Assembly: GCA_021014945.1 (NCBI GenBank)
Contig: MU266810.1
Location: forward strand, 1-12,947
Origin: Leucogyrophana mollusca
Taxonomy: Eukaryota > Basidiomycota > Agaricomycetes > Boletales
Direction: 5' to 3'
DNA length: 12,947 nt
The notes under the pieces are model-generated. The model searched no databases. It saw nothing but the letters and a program-made list of their open reading frames with translations, and was not told the DNA's origin. A program made the translations under genes and the position numbers. Within the stretch, counting starts at the first letter, position 1; each line of letters opens with the position of its first letter. Shown one piece after another: positions 1 through 9,322 of the stretch.

Positions 1-850
1 TCTGAATGTGATAGGTGGTGGGGAAAATGAAAAAGACGCGCGTCTGCAAATAATTGTTGTGTTACGTGATTGCCGTGATGAATGCCGGTGTAGTGTGATA
101 AGACGAATTGAGCGAGCGGAGATCATCCGAATTGGGAATTAATGAGTGAAGGATCGTCCTGTGCTGCATTTGGCATCGTATATTTGTCAATAATCAATGT
201 TCTCGCTATCAAACACTTTTGGTGCGTGACACCGGGTAAGTGGTTCCTATTGATAAGCCTCGAGTTCCCCTGTCGCCGAACTGATAGCCAATCTACCAGA
301 GCTAGTCCATGGTCCCCGGAGGTCACGGAAGTAACTCCCTCACGGCGCCGGTTCTCGCGTCCTAGCCTAGACGTCTCGCCCTGCAAGAGTAGTGGTAAGC
401 AGGTTGTTCACAATTTCTTCACATTCTTGGTCTGACGTATACGCCTTCATAGTGGTGTCCAATAGCGTGACCGAACTGGAGGACGAGGAAGAATATTGGA
501 GTTTTGTATGCTCGGAGCGAGAGAAAGACATTGCCAGAGGAGGACGAGAGCCTACCGATGATGCCAGTGGGGGTGAAAAGATCGGGAGGAGGCGTTCGCG
601 GAGCCCAGGCTTGGTGCCCCAGGCATCCTCAACCAGGCGCCGTGTTGCTGAATAGAGTACCATATCCCTCGAGACTACAGCTGCCTTGATGGATCACTTA
701 TCGGTGTCATAATTCTTCTGCGAACATTGTTGATTGCCCCGTTTATCGGCTCCTTGCGTCTTGCAGGACAACGCATTAGGCACGTGACTCTGTTGAAGCG
801 ATCACGCTTCTCAGCGAACAAGTTCAAAAACACGCGTTTCAACCTTGACG
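1..850. other. Unassigned 5' flank of the tnp2-like gene
   Basis: I find no recognisable gene here. Open frames of 60-98 codons occur on both strands between about 120 and 690, overlap each other, and show no motif I know. The frame at 392-655 (+) is rich in Glu, Asp, Arg and Ser. It lies opposite an equally long minus-strand frame (367-663) with a Ser run, so neither is preferred. A CACGTG box occurs near 780. The stretch may hold the 5' end or promoter of the transposon whose transposase starts at 851, but no terminal repeat or promoter could be shown. Confidence 0.4.
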
Positions 851-2266
851 ATGCCTCTGTTGGCACGATGTTTCTGCACCTCTTTCGGGTGTAACGGTGC
901 CCTCATATCGACCGCCACCAAACATAGCCATGAGCGAGAAGATCTCCACTCCACAACTGTTGACTTGCAGAGCCGCCATGTTCGAGTTAACGTCCCTCTG
1001 GGCCAGGCTTTTACGGGCCCTGTCTCTCCGCAGTACACGGTTTCTCTTCACGAGCCTGCTCCATCACTCCCGTCCCGCGTGCTTTTCGAGGATCCTCCAC
1101 GAGCTTCGTCATCGGCCGTCGAGCAGGAGATGCTTGACCATGGTGTCCTTACTGGAGAGGACATCAACATCCTGACTTTTGGGAGTGAATTGCCCGACCT
1201 AGGGCCCCATTTCCACAGCCCAGAGGCACTACATACTGCTATAGACCATTATGCAGCCCACAATGCCGCAGCGGCAGCTGGTGCACGTCAACTCACCTCA
1301 CATGCGGCCCACACTCTCTCACGAGACCCTCAGCAGCGTATGATAGATCGACAAGTTTTGTTAGTGTGGGAGGAGGGGCTTACGTGCCTTGACACAGCTG
1401 ACGGTGGTGAAGCTGAAGCTGAATCGGATGCGGAACTTGGAGAGCCAGATGAAGACGTTGATATCGATGAACCCAACCAAGAGCAAGATGACGCCGATCT
1501 TACGGATAACGCACACACAGTCCTCGGACCTCTTGCTTCAGAATGGGATGAAGACAACCCGGACCTGTTTCTCATCGACAAAGGGTTTTCTCACAACAAC
1601 GACAACGACCTTAGCTCTATGCCTCCCCATCTCATTGTGATATATGCACTGGTCACCTGGCTACACCTTCAGTGGCATTTACCCCGCGCCGCATGCAATG
1701 CTCTCCTCGCAATAATCACTTGCGTGCTTGCATTCGTTGCTCCACATGTGGCTGCGCCCTTTGTTACTCTCCAGTTGGCTACGCGGGTATTGTCGTTGGA
1801 CATCCCCATTCACATCTTGCCCTGCTGTCCAAGCTGTTGTGAGGTTTACCCCCCAGCTGAGTCATTGCACTCACACGAAATGTGCGTGGGCTGTGAAGTA
1901 CCACTTTTTCTTCCTGCAACCACAAAGCAAGGCAATCAGCGAAAGATGAGAGTTCCCCGGGTTAAATATCCGTATCTCCCTCTTTCACAGCAGCTCAAGT
2001 CCATTATCAAAGTCCCAGGAGTCGAGCAGTTACTGGACGCGTGGCGTACCAAAACGCGGACGCCTGGGAGGTATACAGACATCTTCAACGGTGCAATGTG
2101 CCGCACGAAACTACAAGACCCTGCTGGACAACCGTTCGAACAGTTTGCCAGTGCAATAGCCAAGGGAACTGCCTACGCCCTACAGCTACGTCGTCTCTCT
2201 GCCTCGCCTATAGGAATGCCTATGAGACAAATGCGACAACTATACCAGCCTAGGTTGTGGATTTAG
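851..2266 (+). pseudogene. tnp2-like (CACTA/Plavaka-type) transposase, 3'-truncated
   Basis: This open frame of 471 codons starts at the ATG at 851; two codons upstream an in-frame TTG at 845 is a less likely start. The N-terminus has a possible zinc-binding cluster (C7, C9, C14, H25, H27). A low-complexity acidic stretch lies at about residues 180-225. Then comes the conserved part of basidiomycete tnp2-family proteins: a PHLIVIYALVTWLHLQWHLP block, a CCPSCC cluster from residue 325 followed by CVGC, and the RTPGRYTDIFNGAMC block near nt 2064-2110. The family normally continues for hundreds of residues past this point into the catalytic region, which is absent. After about nt 2133 the residues no longer resemble the family and the frame stops at 2266. 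No internal stop breaks the rest, so the truncation may be fairly recent. A functional transposase is ruled out by the missing core. Family assignment is from memory of motifs. Confidence 0.75.
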
Positions 2267-2398
2267 ACCTAATATACATGGGTATAGCCACAACAGCTAT
2301 TCGTTGAATTTTTGGCAACTACCAAATGGGTCATTTTGGCCAATTCCTGTGGCAATGGAAACTGGCCTAAAATGTGCAGTTTTCAGACCCAGCCGTGA
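2267..2398. other. Junction between tnp2-like fragment and LINE tail
   Basis: This short stretch separates the end of the tnp2-like frame from the open LINE frame. It must contain or lie next to the 5' boundary of the truncated LINE, but no sharp edge or target-site duplication can be read. The bases after the poly-A tail (GTCCTAG at 3700-3706) do not recur here, so no duplication marks the insertion. Confidence 0.4.
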
Positions 2399-3103
2399 AG
2401 GCATCTCTGCATACCAGCTGAATTTGAAATATCTCTACATGTTTTGGGCAAAGAGGCCATCAAAGAACAGGCGGGTTCAACTGACATTATTCAGATACTC
2501 ACGGACGGCTCAGGGCATGAAGGAAAAATAGAAGGGGCGGTGGTTCTTATCAGGGCGGGTCATCGTCCTTGGACGTTGAGATACCACTTGGGGATGGCTG
2601 ACAAACATATGGTCTTTGAAGCGGAAGTGGTAGGCCTGACGCTGGCTGCACAGCTCATCAGAACGGAGTGTGACATGGTGTTCCCAATATCTATCTACAT
2701 TGACAATCAGGTGGCGATAAGATCTGGTGAGCTACTCAATCCACGCCCAGGGTACCACTTAGTCAACCGTTTCCTCAGACAGACCAAGGTGCTTGCGAAA
2801 GCACACAATCAGAGCTTTGATGTCACAGTTAGATGGATATCGGGGCGCGGTGGGGTCGCTGGTAATGAGGAGGCAGACTGTGAGGCTAAGAGGGCAGCAG
2901 AGGGTCCTGAACACAATAGCGCAGTCAGGAGAAAACAACACTTCCTATCTTGTTTGCTACGAAGGCAGGCCACGTCCCTTGCATTCATTCTATCCAACCC
3001 CAAAGCTCTGGTACCATTCCTCAAATACGTGGGCAACACAGGTCAACTGAAACCTATGTTCAGTGATGTTTCCCCCTCTCCTCACAATATGTGCATGGAA
3101 TAA
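2399..3103 (+). pseudogene. RNase H domain of a Tad/L1-like LINE, 5'-truncated
   Basis: The frame is open from just after a TGA at 2396-2398 to a TAA at 3101-3103 (234 codons) with no ATG near its start, so it is a 5'-truncated C-terminus. It carries the type-1 RNase H signature: TDGSG (first Asp at 2504-2506), FEAEVVGL (Glu), YIDNQVAI (Asp) and NEEADCEAK (Asp). In LINEs this domain follows the reverse transcriptase and removes RNA from the RNA-DNA hybrid. The loop before NEEAD reads WISGRGGVAG where relatives usually have a GH; the codon at 2846-2848 is CGC (Arg) in place of the expected His, one transition from CAC. That suggests a weakened or inactive enzyme. The C-terminus after 2950 resembles the tail of basidiomycete LINE ORF2 proteins (FLKYVGNTG). 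No endonuclease or reverse transcriptase sequence is present. Confidence 0.8.
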
Positions 3104-3699
3104 GTGACTACCCCAACAGACAGGGAAGTGACCATGACAATAATGTTCCTATTCACATCACCCGTTCACACAGGGGAATCACTTCTATTGAGCTGGAATT
3201 TGTGGAGGTAAAGGGTCTCAGTCGGAGGGTGTATGAGTGGTAGCAAAACACGTGGACGAGGGGACAATGATAAAGACGGCCGATGAACAGACACCTACTG
3301 GGAAACATGAGAACTTGTGAGCAGGCACCCCAACCCCCACCCTTAGCTCTTCTCTTTCTGCATTCCTTCTTTACCCCTGTACATGACTGCTTTGGCGGCC
3401 GGGTACATGCTTAGATCACCAACACATTCACATCGACCAAACCCATCATCACATGACAGATACTCAGGGCCAACTCAACCTTAGAAGACTGGTGCATCTA
3501 AAATGGCCAGTGGGAACAGCAGACTGGGGGGGGCTATAACACCTTCACTTCAGGGCATTTGCACAGTCAGAGATGAGGATATGGGGACACAGGGGTCCCC
3601 AGGTACATATATTTATAACATAGGCTAGTTAGCAGTGTCCAACATAGGGTAGAAATACCCCAATGGACATGAATTGGATTCCAAAAAAAAAAAAAAAAA
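3104..3699 (+). mobile_element. LINE 3' UTR and poly-A tail
   Basis: After the RNase H stop, about 580 noncoding bases lead to 17 consecutive A residues at 3683-3699. A poly-A tail in line with an upstream LINE ORF is the expected mark of target-primed reverse transcription, so 2399-3699 is best read as the 3' end of one 5'-truncated LINE copy. No canonical AATAAA lies directly upstream of the tail. The base after the tail belongs to a different transposon gene on the opposite strand (see the CxC1-KDZ entry). Confidence 0.7.
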
Positions 3700-4308
3700 G
3701 TCCTAGAATCTTAGCAGTTGTTAGCAGGAGCTTATGCCAATACACTTGCACTTACGATCAAAGTACAGACATCTAATAGAGGAGAGTTTTTGTTCGCAGC
3801 TGCTGCTGCACACTGAGAGACTTGTCCCTGGTATGAGAGGCTGTCCCACAGTAGCACTGAAATATACAAGGTGCGGGCTGATCAAGGCCGGGATGATGGC
3901 TTTCCAGTTTTGATAGAGGCGTAAGGTAGAGCCATTAGGTAGGATGCATCGCTTTGGTGTTTGGGGGTTCAGTGTGGACTTAGGTTCTGGTGCTATGCTG
4001 TCTTTGAGAGCAGCCATGGTGTCAGGAAGGTACAACTCTTCTGGAGCTGTCACGGCAGTGTCGGGGCTAACACCCACAGAGGGATCAGCAGAGACTGTGG
4101 GAGGTGTTTCAGGACCTGCATACTGTCCACCCATGAGACGCTGTAAATTCTCCTCAAGTTGTCTCCGTTTTGTGTCTCTGCCTGGTAAAGTGACAAAAGT
4201 TGTGGTCTTCCGCTTATTCTGGGTTTTTTGTGGGGTTTCAAAGTGTGAACCAATGCCAGATGTTGTCGGCTGAGCTGCCCATAATTTTGATAGTGACCTG
4301 AGAGGCAT
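3700..4308 (-). pseudogene. CxC1-type KDZ transposase, N-terminal fragment
   Basis: The frame starts at the ATG at 4308-4306 (context AAAATGCC). Residues 1-110 are low in structure and rich in Lys, Arg, Pro and Thr, as is usual for the N-terminus of these proteins. From about residue 130 the sequence matches the CxC1 cysteine cluster that precedes KDZ transposase domains: a Trp (NWKAIIPALISPHLVYFSAT), then CSSSCEQK and CLYFDR. KDZ (Kyakuja-Dileera-Zisupton) proteins mobilise large DNA transposons common in basidiomycetes. A clear intron follows on the minus strand: GTAAGT at 3755-3750, branch-like CTAAC near 3724-3720, and TAG ending at 3703 (53 nt). Exon 2 then has only three bases (3702-3700) before the LINE poly-A tail. 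The rest of the gene is not found to the left. The read-through frame ends at 3721 only because it runs into the intron. Confidence 0.72.
3703..3755 (-). other. Intron of the CxC1-KDZ fragment
   Basis: This 53-nt intron starts GTAAGT and ends TTCTAG, with CTAAC about 15 nt before the acceptor. It interrupts the Arg codon of the CLYFDR motif. It is typical of basidiomycete introns, and shows that the apparent stop at 3721-3723 is intronic rather than a disabling mutation. Confidence 0.75.
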
Positions 4309-6303
4309 TTTTGAGATTGGAATGAGGAAACAGAGTCAAAGGAACGAAAGAAAGCGAGTAAGAGCGACCTGAGGATGTCCACAGCGATGGACGGCATTGT
4401 GAATAGTGCAGTTCACCAACGTTGGTCCAGAGGCTCTCGTATGTTGTCTGGAGGTGCGCTGGAGGTGCGCCGGCGGTCTGGGAGAGGCTTCCAGATCCAG
4501 GCACCGAGGAGGTGCCTGGAGGTTGCCTGGAGGTGGTCTCTAAGATCAATTTCCCACAACAAAAGAATTGATCTTGCAGATGGCTTATTGCCACCGTGGA
4601 GTCCTGCCTGAGGTGACCCAAAACATATCCACAAATGGTAGAAACAAAATATCAGGCTTTCCCACACTCATCCCTCCCTCTTCCTGCTTCCTCCTGCTCC
4701 TCCCTTGATATATATTATAGACCTATAATGTAGTTTGGTATTATAGGGTATAATCAAACATATTTATCAATTTGGTTCGCATTTATTAGCCCTGTACAGC
4801 CCAATACCCATTCCCCCCTTGGTCCCCCTTTGTAGGGTATCATTACTGAGCATATAAATAGTATTATATAGGATATAGGACAAATATTGACTGCTTAGAT
4901 AGACCCCTGATGACCCTTATATTAATGGATATATTGGTTATCCTCCCTATATCAGTAAAATCCCTGATTTCATTTCCGAACTTAATGCTACTTAATTACC
5001 TTATCAAGACGAATCAGAGGCTGGGCTACAATAATGAGTTTAACTGTAAGGTGTCTTTGGTAAGGCCATTCATTCTCTGAAATTCACCTTATTCCGTCTT
5101 TTTGGCCTTATATCAGACAAGAAAGTAAGAAAATAGGCTGGAACATCCAGAAATGAGCCATTAATTGCAAAAGGAGATAAGACACCTAAGACAAATCAGG
5201 GAGAAAAGGGTAAAGAAATAATGAGAAAAGCATAACAAAAGACGAGTAATGAACACAGAAAGTAGATTACTAGGTGGGAAAGACCACGGTAAGTAAGAGG
5301 GGAAAGATGGGGACATGCATAGAAGGGCATGTATTTGTGGGATGGAGAGTTGAAAGCGTGGATCAGACAGCCAGAGATAATGGAGCAAACTGCATAGTGG
5401 GCAGGGAAATCGGAGGGCGCGGCATTTGCGTACATTCTGCGAAAGATACAAGTAAGTTAGCGGTTGATGACAGTTAAAAAAAATTACAAATCATGGATTA
5501 TTGACGAACCTATCACCCCAAATACAGTGCAGGACAATCACTATTCATTCATCCCCTATCCAAACAATCCTCGCTTGCTATATTCGTCTTACGCCTAGCA
5601 AAGCTGACTACAGACGATATACACTGAATACCCTGTTCCTCCTTGCCGTCCTCATGTCCTGGACCCGACTTCCCTCCCCCTATCACATTTGATACACACT
5701 CCTTTCCATATCTAATTGCCTACCTTGGATCACCGCTCGCGTATATGGCACTAACACTCCTATCTTATCATTCAATGAATGCTTCTACACTCTGCCACCA
5801 CAATGGATGATTGATTCCCATATCATTCCTGGAGTGCCACTGCAGTCACATGACATTCTGGATGCACCATGACTCATCCAATAGGAGTCAGAGCAATTTG
5901 TCGGACACACAGCATTGGTCAGGATGATTTCTAATATTTACCTGGTATCAATCAGCACTTTTTCCCTTCCTTTTCTCTCATTGGACAGCCGTTCTTTTGA
6001 TTACTGAGACACTCCTGTGTCTTACTCATCATTCACTTGGCCTGACTCATTCGCTTATTCATTTCTTATTAATTGCTTACTGATCGCTCATTCATCGTTT
6101 ACTGATAGCTTACTGATCCCCTCCCTTTGAGGCACTTTGCTCTTGCACTTTGCTTTTCACTTACTCATCTTACCTTTGCGTCCCTTTGTAAATGTTCACG
6201 CACAAGGGATCCTGTAGTGTATAAACCCTGTACTTTCTACTAAAAATCCAATCAAGCTCTTACCCTTGGTTCACTATGTTGCATTTCCCTGAACCTGTTT
6301 CAG
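4309..6303. other. AT-rich noncoding stretch between transposon remnants
   Basis: I see no supportable gene in these 2 kb. The first 300 bases are the 5' flank of the CxC1-KDZ gene and include GGAGGTGC-type direct repeats near 4450-4540. From 4700 to 5030 the sequence is AT-rich with many TATA-like words. From about 5940 to 6180 it is pyrimidine-rich, with loose repeats of TTACTGAT and CTCATTC and a small hairpin of AGACAC and GTGTCT arms. Open frames at 5161-5477 and 5501-5692 show no motif. The end of the stretch probably includes the intron before the Harbinger exon at 6304, since CCTGTTTCAG precedes it, but the upstream exon was not found. Confidence 0.45.
4542..4575. repeat. Short perfect hairpin in the CxC1-KDZ 5' flank
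   Basis: AAGATCAATT at 4542-4551 is repeated as its reverse complement AATTGATCTT at 4566-4575. This gives a 10-bp stem with a 14-base loop, about 240 bp upstream of the CxC1-KDZ start codon. It may be a chance palindrome, the end of a small element, or a regulatory site. Nothing decides between these. Confidence 0.55.
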
Positions 6304-6366
6304 AAGCCAGGTTGGCATGGCAAAGTATTTTTTGACCAAAAATCCAACTACTCACTTACCACACAA

Positions 6367-6414
6367 GTATGTGGTTGCTTTTTATGCTGGCTGTTTTTCT
6401 GACCAAGGGGAAAG
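6367..6414 (+). other. Intron 1 of the Harbinger-like gene
   Basis: This 48-nt intron starts GTATGT, has CTGAC at 6399-6403 and ends AAAG. Removing it joins SLTTQ to VVSLPHNLRI in frame, as expected for the family. Confidence 0.75.
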
Positions 6415-6663
6415 GTGGTTTCTTTGCCACATAATTTGCGGATTGTCGACTATGTGATCGGCGTTCCTGGAAGCGCTCACGATGCCTCTGTCTTTCTCAA
6501 GACGTGAGTGTCTTGCAGTCGGGAAGAATTCTTTGATGACGGCGAGTGGGTCTGGGCTGACTCGGTGTATGGGTCACAAACATGGTGCGTTGTGCCATTC
6601 AAAAGGCCGTCCCAAGGTGATCTTATGGCAGATCAAAAAACATTTAATTATCATTTATCAAAT

Positions 6664-6717
6664 GTGGGGGGAATGAAAATATGACGCTCACCTGCTGACT
6701 TGGGCATGCTGTTTAAG
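6664..6717 (+). other. Intron 2 of the Harbinger-like gene
   Basis: This 54-nt intron starts GTGGGG, contains CTGAC before the acceptor and ends TTTAAG. Its removal joins NYHLSN to VRVRLEHLFG in frame. The intron contains in-frame stops, which is why the two exons appear as separate open frames. The donor is weaker than those of the other introns. Confidence 0.7.
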
Positions 6718-7044
6718 GTTCGAGTACGGTTGGAGCACCTGTTTGGTGCTCTAAAGGGCCACTTTCAGTCGTTGAAAGAGCTACGCCTTCAGATACAAAG
6801 CGAACATCAGCTCAAATATGCCAACATGTGGACACGATGCATATTCATCCTCCACAATATGATCATCAAGATTGAGGAGGACTTGGACTTACGGTCAGCC
6901 GAGGAATTCATCAATGAGGGGATAGACCCATCAGCGGGGAACCTAGATCATTCAGATGGGCAGGGCGGTCAGGGAGACGAGTCGTGGATTGGATCCGAGG
7001 GACAAGTCTTTAGAAACAAACTTATGCACCACCAGTGGTTGTAG

Positions 7045-7327
7045 TGTTTCCCCTTTTGAACTGGCACTACCCACAATGGATGTTTGTTGATTTCGTGGCT
7101 GTTTCCACATGAGTCATTTGCCCATTCTGGTGGCTACTTCCACCTCACCTATATTTGGATGTATCCCGAGCCCTAGCTAGCTATTATATGAGGTATATCA
7201 TGTACTGGGGTATGACATGGATTATTCTAACCTTAGATTAGTTGTTCTGGCATTTTCTCGTATGTCAGGAAATCAAGTATTTTGCATAGCTGACTAAGAC
7301 ATCCAACAACAGCATAATCAGATTAGA
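7045..7327. other. Convergent intergenic stretch
   Basis: These 283 bases lie between the 3' ends of the Harbinger-like gene (+) and the CxC2-KDZ gene (-). No gene, terminal repeat or target-site duplication is visible. It presumably holds both 3' UTRs. AT-rich words such as TAATCAGATTAGATTA occur just before the KDZ stop. Confidence 0.4.
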
Positions 7328-8470
7328 TTAATGGTCATCCTTGTCCTTGTCCTTGTCCTTGTCGCCCTCATCCTCCTCGTCAGCCTCCTCAATGGCAGCT
7401 TGGTAGGTGAGCCCTTCCTTGTCCACATCTGGCTGTTGTCCCACATTGTCTGCTTGTGCATCTTTCACGTTTTCCCACAGTTCTGTAAAGCGGTCACACA
7501 GCGCTCGCTGGACTGCAGATTGCCTGAGCGTGTATGCAGATATGCCCTCTGCGAGATCGAGGTCGGGTCGCGGAGAGGATTCGGCATCCGGTATTACCTG
7601 TCTCGCCTCCCACCAGGCGGATTTCCAGTGCAGGTACTGGTGAATGCAACACGTTTCCTCTTTGAGGAGCATTGCCTCCTCATGCTAACGGAGTGCACGT
7701 GTGCGTGCCTTTGCCCACTCGATACGTAGCGCTGTAAATGTGGTCAGTAGTAATAAAATTTATATGGGATAACTCACCATCGTTTAATCCCGAGTCCGTG
7801 CCATCCCCCAAGACCCCCGTTGTTGTCCGAATCCATGAAATCATTTTATATCCCTCACCCAATCCCCTCTGTTGTGCCATCAATTGTTTATTTGATTTTT
7901 CCCTACTGTAAGCACCAATATTGTTGCCTGCCCTCTTGACACTAATGTCATCTCCGTTTGGCGTGGTTATATCGCTTTTATGTAGTGGTCGTAATTCAAC
8001 CTCCCACGAACCAGGGCTCTTGAGCACAAGCAGGGTGTTGCACGTGCAGTTGTACTTGGCCGCTGCAGCCGCAACTCATGCAGCCATCCAATCGATGAGT
8101 GCGTGTGCTCAAGTGTTGCTTCGTTGACCTTGAATGTTGATATTGCGGTGGCGAATGTAGTGACTCTTTGTGTGGAGATGGCTGCGAAGTTTGTCAAGCG
8201 CGTTGTGGCATTGCACTTCACGAAGCTGGACCTCGATATCAACCAGCCCGGTAGCGCACATAGTGGTCCTAGACTGCGCGTTGACCTCTGATGGAAGCCA
8301 AAGTGTGATCTCCTCAGGTTCAGGCTCAGGGCTGTTACTATGTTGCTCAATCCACTGGTCCATGCCAACCATGTACACATTTTGCGTTGTGTGGAAACAT
8401 CAAATTTGGTGATATAGACCGGTATGACGCTGTGTCAGCTCTGACTGTTGATTGGCAGTCAGAGACGACA
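7328..8470 (-). pseudogene. C-terminal half of the KDZ gene with nonsense codons
   Basis: From about 8470 to 7778 one frame can be followed throughout. It gives TANQQSELTQRHTGLYHQI, VYMVGMDQW, ITLWLPSEV, GLVDIEVQLREVQCHNALDK, then SPGSWEVELRPLHKSD, TPNGDDISVKRA, AYSREKSNKQLMAQQRGLGE and SWIRTTTGVLGDGTD. A 46-nt intron (7732-7777, GTGAGT...TTACAG) joins LND to ALRIEWAKARTRALR. The last exon (7731-7328) ends with LHWKSAWWEAR, LAEGISAYTLRQSAVQRAL and an acidic tail. Four in-frame stops break it: TGA at 8402-8400, 8111-8109 and 8078-8076, and TAG at 7687-7685. No frameshift is needed, so this half has decayed by base substitution only. The match to KDZ C-termini is strong. Confidence 0.85.
7338..7364 (+). 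repeat. Hexanucleotide repeat in the KDZ C-terminal tail
   Basis: Four tandem copies of CCTTGT read on the minus strand as GACAAG codon pairs, giving a Asp-Lys repeat just before the stop of the KDZ gene. Such acidic/basic repeats are common at the ends of these proteins and vary between copies by slippage. Confidence 0.8.
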
Positions 8471-8519
8471 TGTGTTTGATGTCTGCTTGAAGACATCACT
8501 GATGAGCCTCATGCTCATC
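8439..8519. repeat. Cluster of three hairpins
   Basis: Three perfect inverted repeats stand side by side: CTCTGACTG/CAGTCAGAG (8439-8447 and 8456-8464), TGATGTCT/AGACATCA (8477-8484 and 8491-8498) and GATGAGC/GCTCATC (8501-8507 and 8513-8519). Loops are 8, 6 and 5 bases. The second and third lie in the LTR-like insertion; the first overlaps codons that still look like KDZ (ANQQSEL), so it may be coincidental or mark the true edge of the insertion. Confidence 0.7.
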
Positions 8520-9316
8520 TAAACCTGGATTTTGCGATTTCCAAGTCATTTCAAAGCTATGCCTATGATTCGGAGTACCATCGAAGGTGCGACAACACAG
8601 GAGGGCACAGTTGAGGTGCAACACCTACTTCGGAGGGGCTGGTACGACGGAGGGGTTGTGGGTAGATACAGGGATAGGAGACCGTGCCATGAGGGAACTA
8701 GGGCAGAGGGCTAGGTTGGGGACGTCGGGGGCACGCGGCCCAGTTGAATCAAGCTTGAGGACCCTCAGAGCGTAGTGGGTCACTTAAGCGAAGTCATGTT
8801 ATAACCCACATGTATCCTTCAAACAAATCAGATTCCATTTCTCCCTCAGAGTCAGAGTTTCATTTCTGTGTCTAAGGTCACTCTATCATTCTACAGTGTT
8901 TTCTCTCTTTGCAATTGTTCATTGGTAGTCACGCGGACTACAAGGGATCTACTTTGATCTCTATTCAACTTACTTCAGAGCGTCTTTCAGCAGCAATCAA
9001 GCGGATTGTGTACTTCTTGCTGTGTATCTCGACCAGCTATGAAGTTGTACTTACTATAAAACCCAATTTACATTCACTAGGTACCCCCACTGCCTCAGTC
9101 AAGGACTCAGGGACCCTAATCAAGAAGTCCTCGCACCCCTCAGAAGTTAATCAGCAGCATTCGACGAGGTTCGACCACATACTTTGATAGCCTCAACCTA
9201 TAGCTCGTCTTAAGTTTTGGTTTTGGTTGTGTGTGTGTTTTGCCTCAGCTCACCGGTCAGCGCATCATCGCCTGTATCAATGAGTTAGATGCGACCCCGT
9301 ATAGTGAGCTGCTTGG
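8442..9316 (+). mobile_element. LTR-like insertion in the KDZ gene (boundaries uncertain)
   Basis: KDZ coding sequence stops at LEESQ (9323) and continues about 8470, with no KDZ motif between. The interior has no ORF with a known motif. Three adjacent hairpins lie at its left end (8439-8519), TATAAAA at about 9056, and a GT/TTTTGG-rich right end. Collinear similarity to 12819-12947 (minus) shows that it is a repeated family. These features suit a solo LTR, plus orientation. Two direct repeats could mark the target duplication: TGTGTTT (8471-8477 and 9234-9240) or TCAGCTC (8435-8441 and 9245-9251). The first keeps the spacing of the KDZ protein closest to its relatives; the second gives an element that starts with TG. 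The region 9245-9316 may instead be KDZ intron or exon. The insertion is solid, its exact ends and class are not. Confidence 0.55.
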
Positions 9317-9322
9317 CACTCA

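Larger units (their letters stand above)
6304..7044 (+). pseudogene. PIF/Harbinger-like DDE transposase remnant (DDE_4-type)
   Basis: Three exons can be read in one continuous frame. Exon 1 (6304-6366) gives KPGWHGKVFFDQKSNYSL. Exon 2 (6415-6663) gives LRIVDYVIGVPGSAHDASVF, then EWVWADSVYGSQTWCVVPFK and NYHLSN. Exon 3 (6718-7044) gives VRVRLEHLFGALKGHFQSLK and ends at a TAG. These are the hallmarks of the DDE superfamily endonuclease of Harbinger-like transposons: WADS carries the second catalytic Asp and RLEH the catalytic Glu. The first catalytic Asp, usually in an upstream DGT motif, lies in an exon I could not find, so the copy is 5'-truncated. One in-frame stop, TGA at 6505-6507, falls where relatives carry a short variable segment; it is one C-to-T change from CGA. 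Apart from that stop, both intron phases agree. The C-terminal 40 residues are acidic and poorly conserved. Confidence 0.82.

Noticed and set aside
367..663. Overlapping ORFs on both strands near the left edge
   Set aside because: Neither has a motif, good start context or splice-supported extension, and each could be the shadow of the other.
5161..5451. 96-residue minus-strand ORF with hydrophobic stretches
   Set aside because: It consists of low-complexity Phe, Leu and Ser codons from a purine-rich plus strand and matches no family I know.
6180..6300. Upstream DGT exon of the Harbinger-like gene
   Set aside because: A GATCCTGTAGTGTATAAACC stretch faintly suggests the motif, but the frame has stops and the match is too weak to call.
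7331..7729. 132-residue hydrophobic protein on the plus strand
   Set aside because: It is the antisense shadow of the KDZ C-terminal exon; the apparent Leu/Val repeat comes from reading the Asp-Lys hexamer repeat backwards.
3700..8470. The CxC1-KDZ fragment (3700-4308) as the N-terminus of the same gene as the KDZ body at 7328-12534
   Set aside because: Both are on the minus strand, but the CxC1 part lies downstream of the KDZ C-terminus, and the right-hand gene has its own CxC2 N-terminus in the correct place.
8439..8519. Helitron 3' end
   Set aside because: Helitrons carry one short hairpin followed by CTRR near the end; here there are three hairpins, and neither a Rep/helicase gene nor a 5' TC end was seen.
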